The notes: generated by a model from the letters alone, not told the origin. A stretch of 13,058 bases of DNA from Bacteroidota bacterium (GCA_016844425.1 JAERML010000010.1:1-13058), one strand, 5' to 3'. Numbered from the stretch's first letter, positions 1 to 8,257 are shown. A program made the numbers and translations.

Positions 1-5
1 GGTAA

Positions 6-578
6 ATGAGAGAAACTCCTTTTTTTCTGAATGACGATGCCCGAATACTCGATCTCATCAGAAAAGGGGATGAGGAGGCTTTGGCACTCTTATATCATGC
101 GAACCGGGCTCCGATAGAGGCTCTTGTGAAACACAATAGCGGCAACGGCGCAGATGCAGAGGATTTGTTACAGGATGTATTGATCGTTTTGTGGGAGAGA
201 GTTCGAACCGGCAGGTATAAACACGAGGCGAAGATCGGGACCTTCCTGTACGCAACAGCAAGAAACATGTGGCTCCGACGTCTCTCTCGCCTCCGTAAAG
301 AGCTCCCTGAAGAATTCCAGACGGAAGAACCACCTTCTGATGACGCAACAGCGCTCGAGGTGATGATTGAGGAGGAAGAGACGGCAACCGTGAGAAAGGC
401 GTTGGATCTTTTGGGGGAACCGTGCAAGAAACTCCTCCTGTTATTCTACTGGGAGGAGCACTCGATGGAGCAGATTGCCCTGGAACTCGGCTTTGCCAAC
501 GCGGAGACGGCGAAGTCGAAGAAGTACCAATGCAAGAAATCCCTACAGGGACTGATAGAGAAAATGAGGAGTACGTAG
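6..578 (+). CDS. ECF-type RNA polymerase sigma factor (sigma-70 family)
   Basis: This 190-residue protein should direct RNA polymerase core to a small regulon. Region 2 lies at about residues 25-95 and contains the acidic helix ADAEDLLQDV, followed by a basic, aromatic stretch (GTFLYATARNMWLRR) typical of the promoter-melting part. A variable acidic linker (about 105-125) leads into region 4 at about 130-188, a helix-turn-helix around HSMEQIALELGF. The length is normal for the ECF class. The start used is the first ATG in the window, with only five bases before it, so a ribosome site cannot be judged and the true start could lie further upstream. The gene downstream begins two bases after the stop and encodes the probable cognate anti-sigma factor, the usual ECF arrangement. 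The ECF subgroup and its inducing signal cannot be told. Confidence 0.9.
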   Translation: MRETPFFLNDDARILDLIRKGDEEALALLYHANRAPIEALVKHNSGNGADAEDLLQDVLIVLWERVRTGRYKHEAKIGTFLYATARNMWLRRLSRLRKELPEEFQTEEPPSDDATALEVMIEEEETATVRKALDLLGEPCKKLLLLFYWEEHSMEQIALELGFANAETAKSKKYQCKKSLQGLIEKMRST

Positions 579-580
579 AA

Positions 581-1675
581 ATGCTTGATCGGCACAACCA
601 TTGGACCGAGGACCAATCACTGCTCGAGCGCTTCGTGCTGGGGCACGTTCTGAAGGCTGAGAGGAACGACCTCGAAGACCATCTGCGTGTTTGCGAGATC
701 TGCCAGCGTGCCGTAATGAGGGAGCAACAATTCGTTGTAGGAATTCGACGCGCAGGCGCCGAGGAACTGAAGCAACGTCTCAAGGCACGCGTTGGAGTAC
801 CGGCAAGAGGGGACATTCCCTGGCCCCGCATCCTTAGTCTTGCGGCCATGATCGTCATAGTGGTTGGAGTTGGAGTATATACCGACTGGTTTGGCTTGCG
901 GAGACAAGATCAAGACCCGGTGTCCGACCAGGTCTCTGCAACTTCCTCTCCCCAATCTGAAGGCCGCGGGCAAATGACGGGTGAAGAAGCAAAGGATGGT
1001 CGCCCGAAGGACGTTGTTCGCCACGACGAGCCATCTCAAACGCGATCGGCTGGCGAGGCAGGCGCGAACGACAAACGCAGCGACGCAATGGATGAAGTGG
1101 GTCGGAACGTAGCGGAGGCGGGGAAAAAGGCAAATGACGTGTATGCAGACAGAGAGAAGTCTGATCTCGCCATTGTCGGTGCGGAAAAACAGAAGAACGA
1201 ATTGGCCGCAGTTGCGCAGGGAGGTATGGATGCGGCTTATCAAGCTGAGTGGGTTTCCGGAACCATCCTTCCTTCCATGTCAGAATCAACAACAAAACGC
1301 ATTGCGGAAGAACAGGACGCACGGGAGTCGCGTCAATTCAAGTCATTGTCCAAAAAGAATGCAGCTGCTCAGACATCGAAGGTCGCCGCGCAGACCTTTA
1401 ACGGCCTGGCAATTGGCCTCAGCCAACAACCTTCAGCGGCACTTCCCCTTTCACAACAAAACGCACGCCGGCAACGGAGTATCGAAACGCAGATCTACGC
1501 TGCCAATCAAACGCTCAACCTTACATTGTTTCTCGATTCACTCGTTGATGAGTCGGAGCTGCGTAACGCTGTTGTCGAACAGGTCGGTGAGGACTCGCTT
1601 ATTGTTCACGTTGCAAACCAGAGGATCGGGTATCGGATTCCCGCAACCGTGAACGTCCAAACCCGCGCCCGCTGA
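581..1675 (+). CDS. Membrane-anchored zinc-finger anti-sigma factor (zf-HC2 type)
   Basis: This protein of about 364 residues probably binds and inhibits the ECF sigma factor encoded just upstream. Residues 34-41 carry the HLxxCxxC part of a zf-HC2 anti-sigma finger (H34, C38, C41). One hydrophobic segment at about 84-100 should span the membrane, leaving some 260 residues outside. That outer part is hydrophilic and rich in Ala, Gln, Ser and charged residues, probably extended or coiled, and ends in a more ordered stretch (about 310-360). The frame is open further upstream to an ATG at 422, but the ATG at 581 is chosen: it has GAGGAG at 566-571 with a nine-base spacing, follows the sigma stop by two bases, and puts the finger near the N terminus. 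I do not recognise the outer domain. The Cys/His motif and gene order make the anti-sigma role likely. Confidence 0.82.
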   Translation: MLDRHNHWTEDQSLLERFVLGHVLKAERNDLEDHLRVCEICQRAVMREQQFVVGIRRAGAEELKQRLKARVGVPARGDIPWPRILSLAAMIVIVVGVGVYTDWFGLRRQDQDPVSDQVSATSSPQSEGRGQMTGEEAKDGRPKDVVRHDEPSQTRSAGEAGANDKRSDAMDEVGRNVAEAGKKANDVYADREKSDLAIVGAEKQKNELAAVAQGGMDAAYQAEWVSGTILPSMSESTTKRIAEEQDARESRQFKSLSKKNAAAQTSKVAAQTFNGLAIGLSQQPSAALPLSQQNARRQRSIETQIYAANQTLNLTLFLDSLVDESELRNAVVEQVGEDSLIVHVANQRIGYRIPATVNVQTRAR

Positions 1676-1786
1676 TTTTCTCACACCGAATTCCCTGGCC
1701 TCTTTGAATCTTCATTTGAGGAGGGGGGCACGGAGGACCGCTATCCCGCGGGGAACCACACCGTTGTAAGGACGCATCGAACCTTA
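1676..1786. terminator. Convergent intergenic region with a weak dyad
   Basis: This 111-base gap separates the plus-strand anti-sigma gene from the minus-strand moaCB stop. It holds one 6-base inverted repeat, GTAAGG (1766-1771) and CCTTAC (1782-1787), whose right arm touches the moaCB stop codon. A GC-rich patch (CCGC/GCGG) lies at about 1739-1752. Neither has a proper U tract, so a two-way terminator is expected from the gene layout but only weakly supported by the sequence. Confidence 0.25.
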
Positions 1787-2695
1787 CTAATGCCCTCCGC
1801 CTTTCAGCATGGGAAAGGAATGAAGTACCCACGGAAAGAGAATATCCAGCGCCTCCTGAACTGCCACCGGCGAACCCGGAAGGTTGATAACCAAAGTCTG
1901 TCCACGCAACCCCGCAACTCCTCTCGACAACATCGCATGGCGGGTTCGTTCCTGCCCGTGAGCGCGGAGAACTTCCTGAACACCTGGAAGTAGTCGATCA
2001 AGGATCTTACGCGTCGCCTCCGGCGTAACATCTCGTGCGCTGACACCCGTCCCGCCTGTTGTCATAACAAGGTCGACGCGGGCTTCATCACAGAGGCGGA
2101 CCAACTCCCCGCGAATTCTGCTTTCCTCATCAGGAATCAAGAGATACTCCACAACCGCCAGTCCCAGCTCTTCAAGTCGCTCCTTGATTAGCTTCCCCGA
2201 GACATCGTCCCGTTCACCGCTCGCACCCTTGTCAGACATTACCAATATCGCAGCCCGGACCACATTCAGGTCCGATTGCTTGAAATCGGACCTCCCTCCT
2301 TTTTTCTCGATAAGCCGAACGGAACCAATCTCCAGAGTGTTATCGATGGATTTCAACATATCGTACAACGTCAGCGCTGCTACGGACGCAGCAGTGAGTG
2401 CCTCCATCTCCACGCCGGTCTTCCACACCGCCCTGACCTCCGTGAAGAAGTGCACAGAAGCTTCCTTTATTTCCACTTCTACACCGACATAGTCCAGCGG
2501 TACCTGATGGCAATAAGGAATCAGCAGGCTCGTGTTCTTCGCCGCCTGAATCCCCGCGACTTTCGAAACACCAAGTGGATCCGCCTTGGGGACGTTGCCC
2601 GCCTGGATTGCGGCAATCGTCTCAGGTGAGCAGTGAACAGAACCCCTCGCCTTTGCAATGCGGAGTGTATGCGGTTTATTGGAGACGTCTCTCAT
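1787..2695 (-). CDS. moaCB: Bifunctional molybdenum cofactor protein MoaC/MoaB fusion
   Basis: This 302-residue cytoplasmic fusion covers two steps of molybdopterin synthesis. Residues 1-135 are MoaC (cyclic pyranopterin monophosphate synthase), which completes formation of cPMP from the MoaA product. The MoaC catalytic set is present in the expected spacing: H63 in PYCHQVP, E96 and E98 in GVEMEALTAAS, D112 and K115 in YDMLKSID. Residues 145-300 are a MogA/MoaB domain (molybdopterin adenylyltransferase) with TTGGTG at 212-217, the SARDVTPEA motif at 219-227 and the NLPGSP loop near the C terminus. The start matches the usual MoaC N terminus (xxDVSxKPxTxR). No good ribosome site precedes it, and the remnant of moeA ends six bases upstream, so translation may be coupled. 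Such fusions are known in several bacterial lineages. The entire coding frame is intact, unlike moeA. Confidence 0.92.
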   Translation of the reverse strand: MRDVSNKPHTLRIAKARGSVHCSPETIAAIQAGNVPKADPLGVSKVAGIQAAKNTSLLIPYCHQVPLDYVGVEVEIKEASVHFFTEVRAVWKTGVEMEALTAASVAALTLYDMLKSIDNTLEIGSVRLIEKKGGRSDFKQSDLNVVRAAILVMSDKGASGERDDVSGKLIKERLEELGLAVVEYLLIPDEESRIRGELVRLCDEARVDLVMTTGGTGVSARDVTPEATRKILDRLLPGVQEVLRAHGQERTRHAMLSRGVAGLRGQTLVINLPGSPVAVQEALDILFPWVLHSFPMLKGGGH

Positions 2696-2701
2696 AAGTT
2701 T

Positions 2702-3182
2702 CTATGGGTCCTGATGAACAAACTCGATCTCCACGGTCTCTCCCTCATTTACTTGTCGGACTTGTTCGGGAACGATGATGAGGCATCCCCACCGGACTGG
2801 CTTCCACGCACTCGATCTTGTCCTCACTCAGCAGGCGAACGGATTCAAAGGGAACAACCGAGTCAGCGCCGCGAGGAACCATTCCCCCCGTCATTATTTG
2901 CACTGATTCACCGGACCCGACGGCACCGTCGAAAGGATTCCCCGCGCTGCACTCTCCAACGACAGCGAGTGTTACCGGTGTGTTTGGCGACGCTGCCTTG
3001 ACACACGACGACAGAAGTGCGTAACCATCCATTGCACTGTTATCGAACGACGGCAAATCCACGTCAGCCGAGATGTTCTTGGCACACGTCCGGCCGAGAG
3101 TATCCGCTACCGGCACTTTCTCGGTACCGATGGAAGGGGCAGATTCAAGGATGATCGAGAGGGCTGTGTCTGCGTTCACCAT
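2702..3182 (-). pseudogene. moeA: moeA remnant: molybdopterin molybdenumtransferase with large internal deletion
   Basis: MoeA inserts molybdate into adenylylated molybdopterin and is normally about 400 residues. Here the frame from 3182 encodes a good MoeA N terminus (LPSFDNSAMDGYA near residues 43-55, IMTGGMVPRGAD near 95-106) up to about residue 131, then runs into a nonsense tail and stops at 2745. In another frame of the same strand, from about 2790 to the TAG at 2702-2704, lies WGCLIIVPEQVRQV followed by NEGETVEIEF. This is a typical MoeA C terminus (domain IV) and stops six bases before moaCB, where a real moeA would end. About 240 residues, including the catalytic domain III, are therefore missing, with a frame change at about 2785-2797. 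It is either a true pseudogene or an assembly collapse. No clear ribosome site precedes ATG 3182, and the frame stays open upstream of it for at least 30 codons. Confidence 0.8.
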
Positions 3183-3265
3183 ATGCGGATGCGGGTAGTA
3201 TGAGTAGTTGAGGGTGGAGTCTAACTTAGCAATCTCCCGAAGAAAAGCAACGCCGGGAGTGAGGG

Positions 3266-3829
3266 CTATCGAGCAACGAGGACGTTGTGCAACACTTCAA
3301 CACATTCTTCACAGAAGCGGTCACTTTTCAGGTCGATGTCTTCCACGTACGTGGAGGTGTGCATGACACACTCGTATGTATGGCAATGCACGAGGCCAAA
3401 GGCATGACCAAGTTCATGGACCGATTCTTTGCGCAGCCGGTCAAGGAGGAGGTGTTTGTTGGGCGGAAGCCCGTAGCGTTCATTCTGGAGACGGTTGTAC
3501 GAAACGACGGCGGATGTCCCGCCGAGTTCTGCTTCTCCAAAAACAAAAGTGAGAATGGGGATGAACAGGTCGTAGCCTATGACGGCAAGGGTCTTGTGGG
3601 ACCTGGCTGAAGATTGCTCGAAAGCCTCGCCGCCATATCTTCGATGAAGCCATTGGAGGATGGCAGTAGAGTTGTATTGTGAGCGGGTCCGGTCATAGAA
3701 GCTCTCGACCGGAACGGCGGCGTAGCGCATCTCTACCGCGATGCCGAACGTCTTCTTGAGTGGATCAATCAATCCCTCCACCAGCGCGCGATCAGCATTG
3801 CCAAGTGCAAGGATGCCGATTGTGGTCAC
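3266..3829 (-). CDS. Archaemetzincin-family zinc metalloprotease
   Basis: This protein of about 187 residues belongs to the archaemetzincins, metalloproteases common in archaea and found in some bacteria and animals. The zinc site is HELGHAFGLVH (H138, H142, H148, catalytic E139). It runs on into the family-specific cysteines C149 and C154 and the Met-turn M156, with a CEEC pair at 173-176, 16 residues after the Met. These cysteines bind a second, structural zinc in characterised members. There is no signal peptide, so it should be cytoplasmic. The frame opens upstream to an ATG at 3919, but that lies deep inside the response regulator gene. A GTG at 3829 overlaps the regulator's TGA as GTGA and gives the family's normal N terminus (xTIGILxLG) and length, so translational coupling is likely. 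Substrates are not known for bacterial members. The coupling suggests a job tied to the haem-sensor two-component system. Confidence 0.88.
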   Translation of the reverse strand: MTTIGILALGNADRALVEGLIDPLKKTFGIAVEMRYAAVPVESFYDRTRSQYNSTAILQWLHRRYGGEAFEQSSARSHKTLAVIGYDLFIPILTFVFGEAELGGTSAVVSYNRLQNERYGLPPNKHLLLDRLRKESVHELGHAFGLVHCHTYECVMHTSTYVEDIDLKSDRFCEECVEVLHNVLVAR

Positions 3830-5172
3830 TGGTTCCGCTTGAGGCCGAACTTTTGGATTTTGTGGTAGAGCGTGACCCGGTCGATGTCCAGGATCGCGGC
3901 GCTCCGGCTGATGTTCCATCCTGTCTCCGCAAGCACTTGCATGATGTACTGATGTTCAATGTCCTCCAGCTTGCGACCTTCCACTTTCGAGTGCGTCATC
4001 ATTTGCAGTGGAAGATGCTCTTTCTCAATCATGGGTCCTTTGCTCACAACCATCGCCCGTTCAATCGCATTTTCGAGCTCTCGAACGTTGCCGGGCCAGT
4101 CGTGGGCCTTCAGCGCGAGCATCGCTTCCGGGGTGAACCCGTGCATGGGTTTGTTCATGGCGCGGGCGTATTTTTCCAGGAAGAAATGGGCCAACTTTGT
4201 CACATCACCCTTGCGTCCCCGCAGCGGGGGGAGGCAGATGGTGAATACGTTCAGCCTGTAGAACAGATCTTCGCGGAATGTTCCGTCCTTCACCGCCTTC
4301 TCGAGGTCTTTGTTCGTCGCGCAGATTACTCGAAAGTCGGAATGAACAATCTCGCTGCCTCCCACACGCGTGAACTGTTTCGTTTCGATCACACGAAGCA
4401 GGTCCATCTGGGTTTTCATGTCCACATTGCCAACCTCGTCGAGGAAGAGTGTGCCTCCATCCGCCAGCTCCACCTTCCCTTTCCGTCGGAATTGCGCCCC
4501 GGTGAAGGCGCCCCGTTCATGTCCAAAAAACTCGCTTTCCAACAACGTCTCCGTCATCGCCCCACAGTTCACGGTGACGATGGGAAAAAACTTCCTCGGG
4601 CTTTGATTGTGAATGGCGCGGGCAACGAGCTCCTTTCCTGTTCCACTCTCGCCCCGGATCATAACAGTGGTGTCAGCAGGCGCAACGGTAGCGATCAACT
4701 CCGCTACCTTTTTCATTTCGGGAGACTCGCCAACAATATCGCCACCGGTACTCAGCTCACTCACAGCATTCCTTAGCTGCTGGTTCTCCAGGATCAACTG
4801 TTGCTCTTTGAGCGCCTTTTCAACGAGGTGATCGAGATAGTCAGGATCGATCGGCTTGGTGATGTAGTCGTATGCGCCGTCCTTCAGGGCCTTGACCGCC
4901 GTGTCAACAGACGCGAAGGCCGTGATGATGATGACGGTGATCGCCTTGTTGATTTGTTTCACACGCTGCAAGAGCTCGATCCCATCCATGCCGGGCATCT
5001 TGATATCCACGAGCATGATGTTCCAGCAGTCGCTCTGTAGCTTCCTGAGTGCTGCTGCCGCGTTCTCTGCGACATCGACCCTGAAGCCGTCTTCACGAAA
5101 CCACTTGCCGAGCGATTCCCGTACAATCAGCTCGTCGTCGACAACTAATATGCCTACTTCTTGCTTATTCAT
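3826..5172 (-). CDS. Sigma-54-dependent response regulator (NtrC/AtoC type)
   Basis: This 448-residue transcription activator should be phosphorylated by the sensor kinase encoded just upstream. Receiver domain: residues 5-120, with acidic pocket D12/D13, phosphoacceptor D56, T84 and K106. A short linker leads to the AAA+ domain at about 145-375: Walker A GESGTGKE at 174-181, an intact GAFTGA sigma-54 contact loop at 221-226, and Walker B ending in D245/E246. A Fis-type helix-turn-helix occupies about 405-445 (SRSAAILDIDRVTLYHKI). All residues needed for sigma-54 activation are present, so it should remodel the sigma-54 holoenzyme at -24/-12 promoters. Its ATG overlaps the kinase stop as ATGA, so the two are translationally coupled. 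The best nearby candidate target is the minus-strand -24/-12-like element at 10428-10443, ahead of the redox genes. That link is inference. Confidence 0.95.
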   Translation of the reverse strand: MNKQEVGILVVDDELIVRESLGKWFREDGFRVDVAENAAAALRKLQSDCWNIMLVDIKMPGMDGIELLQRVKQINKAITVIIITAFASVDTAVKALKDGAYDYITKPIDPDYLDHLVEKALKEQQLILENQQLRNAVSELSTGGDIVGESPEMKKVAELIATVAPADTTVMIRGESGTGKELVARAIHNQSPRKFFPIVTVNCGAMTETLLESEFFGHERGAFTGAQFRRKGKVELADGGTLFLDEVGNVDMKTQMDLLRVIETKQFTRVGGSEIVHSDFRVICATNKDLEKAVKDGTFREDLFYRLNVFTICLPPLRGRKGDVTKLAHFFLEKYARAMNKPMHGFTPEAMLALKAHDWPGNVRELENAIERAMVVSKGPMIEKEHLPLQMMTHSKVEGRKLEDIEHQYIMQVLAETGWNISRSAAILDIDRVTLYHKIQKFGLKRNQ

Positions 5173-6821
5173 GGCGCAACTCCTTTTAGCGATTGTAAAC
5201 CTTCTTCCGCATCCGCCGGCTGCGTGACGGGGAGTGTCATAACAAACGTGGTCCCTTGTCCCACTACCGACTCTACATCAATGTGGCCGTGATGCCGCTC
5301 GACGATCCCGTAGACGACGGCCAGCCCCAGGCCGACTCCTTTGCCCTCCGATTTCGTTGTGAAGAACGGCTCAAAAATGTGCGGTCGCGTTTCTTCGTTC
5401 ATTCCGATTCCGGTATCCTTGACAATGACCTGCACGGCATCCTGTTGCACCGACCTGCGGACCTCAATCGCCAGTGTCCCCCCTGCGCTGCGGTCAGGTG
5501 TTGACGCCATCGCTTCGATCGCATTGACCATCAAGGCGATCAGTGCCTGCTGGATTTGGTTCGGATCGCACCGGACAATGAGATCCTCCGGACATGAAGC
5601 CTGTAAAGCAACGTTGTGCATCTGTGCATGATGGTTCATCAAGAGTGCGCATCGGTCCACGACCGTTTTCATGCTCACCTCCTGAAAGGAGCCACCCTTT
5701 TGCCAGGCAAACACCAGGAGGTTCTTCACAATGTTACCGCACCGTTGCGCCTCGTCGGCCACCAAGGTCAGCTCCTCACGCATCGGATCAGCAAACGAAG
5801 ATGGCAGATCTGATTTCTTAATCCGCTTGATAAGAAGCCGCGCAAACGTCAGAATACCTTCCAGCGGATTATTCAACTCGTGCGCAACGGTTGCTGCAAG
5901 ACTCCCGAGCGAGGCCATCTTCTCCACCGTCACCATTTGTTGATGGGCCTTCTCGAGATCTGCAGTCTTTTCCTCCACTTTTTGCTCGAGCGTAGTAGAC
6001 CAGGCGGTGATCTCCTCCCGCGCACGCGCAAGGTCGGTGGTCATAGCGTTAAAGCTCGCGGCCAGCTGTCCCAGTTCATCTCTCGACTTGGTGTCCAGGC
6101 GGTGACTCAAATCTCCGGAAGACACCATCTCCAGCCCGAACATCAGCTTCTTCACCGGCCGTCGAACCACCAACCAGATAAACGCTCCCGAAACGAGTGA
6201 AACGAGAAGGACGGCGGCGACCGAGAGAATGATCATCTGGTTCTTGCTTTCCTGCAACATTTGATCGATCTGCGCCAGGGTCATTTTCACATCAAGAACG
6301 CCGAGGATTGTTTTCTCCGCAGGGTGCGCATGGCACGCCGCATCCGAACATTGCCGCTCGTTCCGGATCGGCGTGATAAGGCCAAGCACACGTTGGCCGT
6401 TGGGCTTTGCAAAAATGCGCGAACGCTGGTGACCAGAAGGAGGGGGTGATTTCAGATCGGAAGATCCATGACAACTAACACATGCTTCCGCGTTCATGTC
6501 CACGACGGTGTGAATGTCGGAAGGAACAGTGGCAAAAATGATCGCGCCTTGCTTGTTGTAAATGCGAATCCCCTCGATGCCGGGTTCCTCACCCACGGAG
6601 GAGATGATATTGTGGACATCCTCCTTCCGGTTCAACAGCATGCTGTACCGCGTCGACCGAGCGATCAGGTCACTTACGCGGACCGCGCTGAGGTCGACAT
6701 TCTCCATCAGGTGGGCTTGCTGTATACGAACCGCAGCAAATGTTAGCGCTGCGAGGATAACCGTCTGAATTGTGGCAATGAGCAGAAAGAGCCGGAACGC
6801 AATTGTGTGCGCTATCCGCAT
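5169..6821 (-). CDS. Sensor histidine kinase with periplasmic haem c motifs
   Basis: This membrane kinase has about 550 residues. TM1 at about 12-30 is followed by a periplasmic region (about 31-195) with a CVSCH motif at 114-118 and a second, wider CSDAACH motif (CX4CH) at 158-164. Both look like covalent haem c sites, so the sensor probably reads redox state or a haem ligand. TM2 is at about 196-219, then HAMP (about 220-272), a coiled coil, and the HisKA domain with HELNNP and phosphoacceptor H314. The HATPase domain follows (NAIEAM, DTGIGM and GKGVGLGL boxes). The frame is open to an ATG at 6896, but the ATG at 6821 is chosen because GGGAGGA precedes it at five-base spacing and it gives a clean short N terminus before TM1. 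The stop overlaps the regulator start. Haem attachment would need a cytochrome c maturation system elsewhere. Confidence 0.92.
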   Translation of the reverse strand: MRIAHTIAFRLFLLIATIQTVILAALTFAAVRIQQAHLMENVDLSAVRVSDLIARSTRYSMLLNRKEDVHNIISSVGEEPGIEGIRIYNKQGAIIFATVPSDIHTVVDMNAEACVSCHGSSDLKSPPPSGHQRSRIFAKPNGQRVLGLITPIRNERQCSDAACHAHPAEKTILGVLDVKMTLAQIDQMLQESKNQMIILSVAAVLLVSLVSGAFIWLVVRRPVKKLMFGLEMVSSGDLSHRLDTKSRDELGQLAASFNAMTTDLARAREEITAWSTTLEQKVEEKTADLEKAHQQMVTVEKMASLGSLAATVAHELNNPLEGILTFARLLIKRIKKSDLPSSFADPMREELTLVADEAQRCGNIVKNLLVFAWQKGGSFQEVSMKTVVDRCALLMNHHAQMHNVALQASCPEDLIVRCDPNQIQQALIALMVNAIEAMASTPDRSAGGTLAIEVRRSVQQDAVQVIVKDTGIGMNEETRPHIFEPFFTTKSEGKGVGLGLAVVYGIVERHHGHIDVESVVGQGTTFVMTLPVTQPADAEEGLQSLKGVAP

Positions 6822-6844
6822 GGCATCCTCCCGCATGAGTGCAA

Positions 6845-6861
6845 CGCTGCTTTTTGCAGCG
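6845..6861 (-). other. Small hairpin ahead of the sensor kinase
   Basis: A perfect 6-base inverted repeat, CGCTGC and GCAGCG, flanks a five-base loop just upstream of the kinase ribosome site. In the transcript it would be a short stem about 24 bases before the start codon. It may shape the leader or be chance. Confidence 0.25.
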
Positions 6862-6991
6862 AAGAGATTTTCAACAGTCTGTTTGTCACAAATCATGCCA
6901 TGGGCGGCACCCGCGAACTGCCCAAAATGACAGATTTATTTTCAACTCCGGGCCCTGCGGATGGAGGAAGAAGATGAAGGATTCCTTAAGG

Positions 6992-7006
6992 TGAGAATCA
7001 TTCTCG
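6992..7006. promoter_or_regulatory. Fur-box-like palindrome
   Basis: The site TGAGAATCATTCTCG contains a perfect 13-base palindrome, GAGAAT-C-ATTCTC, at 6993-7005. It resembles the 7-1-7 Fur operator TGATAATnATTATCA at 11 of 14 positions. It lies in the 244-base gap between the end of the NrfD gene and the sensor kinase, about 170 bases upstream of the kinase start on the transcribed strand. This would allow iron or peroxide control of the haem sensor unit. No clear -35/-10 pair was found beside it. The regulator identity (Fur, PerR or other) is inference from the motif alone. Confidence 0.4.
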
Positions 7007-7016
7007 CAAATGAAGA

Positions 7017-7042
7017 GGGGGTGGACCAGCCTCCCCACCCCC
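7017..7042 (-). terminator. GC-rich hairpin after the NrfD gene
   Basis: An 8-base perfect inverted repeat (GGGGGTGG at 7017-7024, CCACCCCC at 7035-7042) with a 10-base loop starts 24 bases past the NrfD stop. On the minus strand it is followed by TCTTCATTTGC, a moderate U-rich tail. It probably ends most transcription from the redox module, leaving the sensor/regulator unit with its own promoter or with read-through. Confidence 0.55.
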
Positions 7043-7065
7043 AAAAACTCACACCGAATTTACTA

Positions 7066-8253
7066 CTATTTGGCCGGAACAGGTATCATCACTTCAACAG
7101 GTTTTTGTTCTTTCGCTTCGTGTTCAATTTGCGTGTGGGGCTCTTCGCCAAAGACCTTGAAATACCTCGCCACAAACGAGAAAGCAACAAACCCGAATGC
7201 AGCAAGGGCCAGCGTAACGAACAGCTCCTGCCACGACGGCACATACGTCCGCTCACCCCACTGTTCCATGCTCGTGATTGCGGTATTGATTCGATGGGCA
7301 ACGAATCCCAGCAATACCAACACTGAAGAGTAAAAGAGACCAACCTTGCTCGTTCGGATTTTCTTCGAGAGCAAAAGGAAGAACGGAACGACAACGCCGA
7401 GAACAATCTCACCCATGAAGAGAAGGCTCTGGTAGGACGGCTCAAACGCGTACCGCAGGGCATCCCTCGCCATCAAGTCTTGGATTCGGACGGTGAAGTA
7501 CAGTGCTAGCACCACCACGATTACCCGTGCAAGATCCGTAAGGAGCGGCAGCTCCACTTCTCTTCCAAACGCACGCGATGAGAGGAATGACTCAAAGATC
7601 GTCATGGCAAGACCGGCCGCCACGCACGAAATGATGAATAGAAAAGGAATGATGTCCGAATACCAGAGCGGGTGCATCCGGCCCGGGATGATCAGAAAGA
7701 GAGAGCCGAGCGATGATTGGTGGAGTGTGGAAAGGAGCACACCGAGCACCACCAGAGGGATCGTGATCGCCTTGATCACTTTCAACGGACGCTCAAGCTT
7801 GAAACGCTCCAGGACTACCGGGCTGAACTCCAGCGCAAGAACAGCCGTGTAGAGCATCACGCACCACGCAACCTCAAACATTACAGAGTGGGGGTTCCAG
7901 TAAATCAAAGCGTGCCAGATCGCCCAGGGGCGACCGAGATCCACCATCAACCCGGCGATGACAAGCAGATAGCCGAGGAACGCCGTAAGGATCGTCGGAC
8001 GTAGTATCGGACGAAAGCGCTCGAGGTTGAAGAGATGGACGGTTGCCGCAATGGCGAATCCTCCTGCCGCGAGCCCGACACCCACAAGGATGTCGAAGCC
8101 GATCCAGAGACCCCACGGAAACGTGTCGGCAAGATTGGTGGTGGCACCAAGGCCCATGGCATATCGCTCGATCGCTGCCACCAGGCCCATCGTCATCAGA
8201 ATAACCGCCACCACTTTCCAGAATGTAAGTTTAAAGAGACCAGGAAATTTCAT
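7066..8253 (-). CDS. NrfD/HybB-type polytopic quinone-reactive membrane protein
   Basis: This 395-residue, highly hydrophobic protein has about ten predicted membrane helices and belongs to the NrfD/PsrC superfamily, closest by eye to the HybB/HmcC branch. Evidence is the length, an N-terminal helix followed by FPWGLWIGFDIL, the long conserved stretch LLSTLHQSSLGSLFLI with HPLWYS just after it, and the regular helix pattern. Members pass electrons between menaquinone and an iron-sulfur partner and carry no cofactor of their own; some move protons or charge. The charged C-terminal tail (EEPHTQIEHEAKEQ) should be cytoplasmic or peripheral. The start follows the ferredoxin stop by four bases, with AAAGGA upstream. 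Its partner is almost certainly that ferredoxin. Whether it oxidises or reduces quinol cannot be told from the sequence. Confidence 0.92.
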   Translation of the reverse strand: MKFPGLFKLTFWKVVAVILMTMGLVAAIERYAMGLGATTNLADTFPWGLWIGFDILVGVGLAAGGFAIAATVHLFNLERFRPILRPTILTAFLGYLLVIAGLMVDLGRPWAIWHALIYWNPHSVMFEVAWCVMLYTAVLALEFSPVVLERFKLERPLKVIKAITIPLVVLGVLLSTLHQSSLGSLFLIIPGRMHPLWYSDIIPFLFIISCVAAGLAMTIFESFLSSRAFGREVELPLLTDLARVIVVVLALYFTVRIQDLMARDALRYAFEPSYQSLLFMGEIVLGVVVPFFLLLSKKIRTSKVGLFYSSVLVLLGFVAHRINTAITSMEQWGERTYVPSWQELFVTLALAAFGFVAFSFVARYFKVFGEEPHTQIEHEAKEQKPVEVMIPVPAK

Positions 8254-8257
8254 TGTC

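Noticed and set aside
422..580. Upstream extension of the anti-sigma factor to an ATG at 422
   Set aside because: It lies wholly inside the sigma factor gene; the ATG at 581 has a good ribosome site and the normal finger position.
58..858. Long minus-strand open frame over the sigma/anti-sigma genes
   Set aside because: Shadow of two well-supported plus-strand genes; no motif, Arg/Ser/Pro-rich composition.
3830..3919. Upstream ATG for the archaemetzincin
   Set aside because: It would add 30 unlike residues overlapping the regulator's helix-turn-helix; the GTG at 3829 gives the family N terminus.
3760..4776. 338-codon plus-strand open frame
   Set aside because: Antisense shadow of the sigma-54 regulator, whose domains are complete on the other strand.
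6822..6896. Upstream ATG at 6896 for the sensor kinase
   Set aside because: No ribosome site, and it spans a hairpin; the ATG at 6821 has GGGAGGA at good spacing.
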